From JAYEJB01 sp034716415 (GTDB lineage Bacteria > Patescibacteriota > Patescibacteriia > SG8-24), in assembly GCA_034716415.1 (NCBI GenBank), contig JAYEJB010000074.1, forward strand, positions 1 to 7,012: 7,012 nt of DNA, read 5' to 3'. Shown in pieces: positions 5,906 through 7,012 of the stretch (positions within the stretch are counted from its first letter, which is position 1; each line of letters starts with the position of its first letter). Both the position numbers and the translations under genes were made by a program. The notes beneath the pieces are model-generated. The model was not told where the DNA came from and ran no database searches. It worked only from the letters and a program-made list of their open reading frames with translations.

Positions 5906-6790
5906 TCACCCGCAATACCCAGGCGTACTGCACCAGCGCTGCCAGAGACCCCAGATCCGCCGCTCGTAATACCTACGGCTTTGGTTACCGGCGTAGGCGT
6001 TTACCGCCCAGCCCCAGCAGCCGATTGCAGGGCGTCGACCGGACGCTTCGCATTCATCGTGTTCACGACGGAGAATGACAGCGGTTGCCGTCATTGATTC
6101 CTGCAAGTCGTGAGGGTCGTAGACCCCATCTCCGTCATAATCGGCAATGTCCAGATTCCACTGGTAAGTGCCGTTCCTCCGGCTAACGATCCGCGACGCG
6201 TTCTGCTGATACGGACCGAGGTCAAAAGTGAACGACACGCGCATGTTGTCGATGTCGCACACCTCACTGCCGTCCGGACGCTCCTGCGCGCAGATGCGGC
6301 GTAATGACTCGTACCATTGATCGCACTTCCACGGATCATTCGCACGATACCGTCGGCACTTACTGCCAGGCGCCAGTAGATCCCGAGGCCTGTGCCAACG
6401 GTCAGACCAACCTCCCGCCAGACGACTGGACTCGTTGGTCCAGATGCCATAGAGGGGACCAGCCGGAACCTGCTTGGCATTAGCGACAGTCATCAGGATA
6501 TCCCGATGTTCGTCACTGACTCCGTTCCGTTGCTGTGACCCCAGATGTCTGAAGTCGAAGACAGCGGCTGGCGCACCGGACGCGCGACGGACGCGCAACC
6601 GTTTCCGCGCCTTCTCCCGACGTTCACGATTCCTTTCCATCGCCTTGACGCTGTCGCGCCGGGCATCGACCATCGCGTCAACGATGGTTTGCGGCTCTTC
6701 GCCGCGCTCGCGTACCTCGCTGGCATGCCAACCAGCAACCGGCCCGCCGATCACCAAAGCGGCAAACGCTATGAAAGCGACATACTGCAA
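5906..6790 (-). CDS. Secreted or membrane-anchored lytic transglycosylase-like protein
   Basis: This 294-residue protein probably cleaves peptidoglycan glycan strands outside the cytoplasmic membrane. A hydrophobic N-terminus (about 3-20) acts as signal peptide or anchor. A very basic, charged stretch (26-72) follows, then an SLT/lysozyme-like domain (about 95-290): GIWTNES with likely catalytic E120, FDLGPYQQN as counterpart of the GLMQ-type motif, a DP-helix segment, and AVNAYAGNQSRRYY near the end. DYDGDGVYDPHD (217-228) matches a calcium-binding EF-hand or dockerin-like loop inside the fold. Eight cysteines, all after the basic stretch, could form disulfides outside the cell. The start is TTG, chosen because AAGGAG lies 6 nt upstream (complement of 6797-6802) and no in-frame ATG is nearby. 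Likely roles are wall turnover or opening the wall for secretion or pili. Fold assignment is by motif pattern only. Confidence 0.83.
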   Translation of the reverse strand: MQYVAFIAFAALVIGGPVAGWHASEVRERGEEPQTIVDAMVDARRDSVKAMERNRERREKARKRLRVRRASGAPAAVFDFRHLGSQQRNGVSDEHRDILMTVANAKQVPAGPLYGIWTNESSRLAGGWSDRWHRPRDLLAPGSKCRRYRANDPWKCDQWYESLRRICAQERPDGSEVCDIDNMRVSFTFDLGPYQQNASRIVSRRNGTYQWNLDIADYDGDGVYDPHDLQESMTATAVILRREHDECEASGRRPAIGCWGWAVNAYAGNQSRRYYERRIWGLWQRWCSTPGYCG

Positions 6791-6824
6791 GATACTCTCC
6801 TTTCTATATTGATAGAGCTACGAA

Positions 6825-6836
6825 CTGGTTTCCCAG
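6825..6836 (-). promoter_or_regulatory. 5'-terminal leader stem-loop with GAAA loop
   Basis: On the - strand CTGG-GAAA-CCAG forms a short stem capped by a GNRA tetraloop, 2-3 bases after the predicted transcription start. The leader then runs about 30 nt to the ribosome site. Confidence 0.45.
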
Positions 6837-6844
6837 AACGACTT

Positions 6845-6873
6845 AATGTAGCACGTTCTAGCCTTATTGTCAA
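6845..6873 (-). promoter_or_regulatory. Strong promoter of the transglycosylase gene
   Basis: On the - strand a perfect TTGACA (6873-6868), a 17-base spacer ending in TGC, then TACATT (6850-6845). This is the best housekeeping-type promoter in the window, and the -10 is extended. The predicted start is near 6838, giving a leader of about 48 nt. Confidence 0.85.
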
Positions 6874-6894
6874 CTATTTGTCATTGCGTGTCAA
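6868..6894 (-). promoter_or_regulatory. Three helically phased TGACA repeats
   Basis: TGTCA on the + strand (TGACA on the - strand) begins at 6868, 6879 and 6889, spaced 11 and 10 bases, about one helical turn each. The proximal copy is the -35 element; the distal copy is also a full TTGACA. The two upstream copies could bind a regulator on the same DNA face as the polymerase, or be a relic of -35 duplication. Confidence 0.4.
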
Positions 6895-6895
6895 A

Positions 6896-6945
6896 GGGAA
6901 GTTAAATCTTCCGCTTTTTTGGGAAGTTAAAACTTCCGGTTTGTA
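6896..6945. repeat. Two tandem 25-bp units, each with a palindrome
   Basis: Units 6896-6920 and 6921-6945 both begin GGGAAGTTAAA and continue CTTCCG. Each contains a 16-bp palindrome, GGAAGTTAAATCTTCC (6897-6912) and GGAAGTTAAAACTTCC (6922-6937), differing at one base; the second has perfect 7-bp arms. They lie just upstream of the transglycosylase promoter, where paired operators for a dimeric regulator would be expected. The first unit could also act as a weak + strand terminator, as it ends in TTTTTT. Confidence 0.6.
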
Positions 6946-7012
6946 AGTTCTCATTTTGCCGCTCAGATTAGCGCCCAGGCATCACCGTGCGGTCGGTGGC
7001 AGCGAATGGTAA

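Noticed and set aside
6822..6839. Two GAAC words around the leader hairpin considered as a LexA-type box
   Set aside because: The two words are 10 bases apart and in direct orientation, which does not fit SOS-box spacings I know; the CTGG-GAAA-CCAG hairpin explains the sequence better.
6896..6945. Tandem 25-bp units considered as a CRISPR fragment
   Set aside because: There are only two copies, they are directly adjacent with no spacer, and they are internally palindromic, which fits operators better.
6968..7012. Short - strand frames reaching the window end, possibly the tail of another gene
   Set aside because: Only 14-15 codons are available before a stop in either open frame and no motif is visible, so a gene cannot be supported.

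Overview
The window is GC-rich bacterial DNA carrying five complete protein genes: three on the + strand, then two on the - strand, with pilB and the ATPase gene convergent. No rRNA, tRNA, CRISPR array, insertion sequence or integrase is visible. The best guess for the host is a Candidatus Patescibacteria (CPR) type bacterium. The hints are a stand-alone PilB-type ATPase with an unusual charged N-terminus, a polytopic protein of a kind I associate with that group, a secreted transglycosylase, and genes that each stand alone. This is inference; no taxonomic marker gene is present.

Layout. Bases 1-100 are extremely C-rich and hold no gene I can support. A multi-pass membrane protein (166-1179) ends in a clear terminator. 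A 259-residue protein of unknown function follows (1302-2081), again with its own leader and terminator. The gap 2120-2328 holds a REP-like inverted repeat and an extended -10 promoter almost touching the pilB start codon. The PilB/GspE-type pilus assembly ATPase (2329-4041) has all its catalytic motifs. Two terminators face each other at 4060-4091 and 4153-4179. On the - strand come a 524-residue protein (5766-4192) with GHKL-type ATPase motifs in a permuted order plus an HExxH motif near its C-terminus, and then a secreted lytic-transglycosylase-like protein (6790-5906) with an EF-hand-like loop. The latter is driven by the best promoter in the window, upstream of which lie stacked repeats that look like operator sites.

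How it works together. Every gene appears monocistronic, with its own promoter and intrinsic terminator, so the window is not one operon. PilB (pilus extension motor) and the transglycosylase (opening peptidoglycan) could both serve envelope and pilus biology, but the sequence does not link them. The most consistent hidden pattern is in the leaders. Four of the five genes have a Shine-Dalgarno leader of about 34-48 nt that begins, within a few bases of the predicted transcription start, with a small stem-loop. pilB alone looks leaderless. The unknown gene's leader goes further: its hairpin can re-pair to cover its own ribosome site and GTG start. The most interesting protein is the ATPase, where the G1 and G2 boxes precede the N box, as expected of a circularly permuted Bergerat fold, with a possible metallopeptidase-like motif at the other end.
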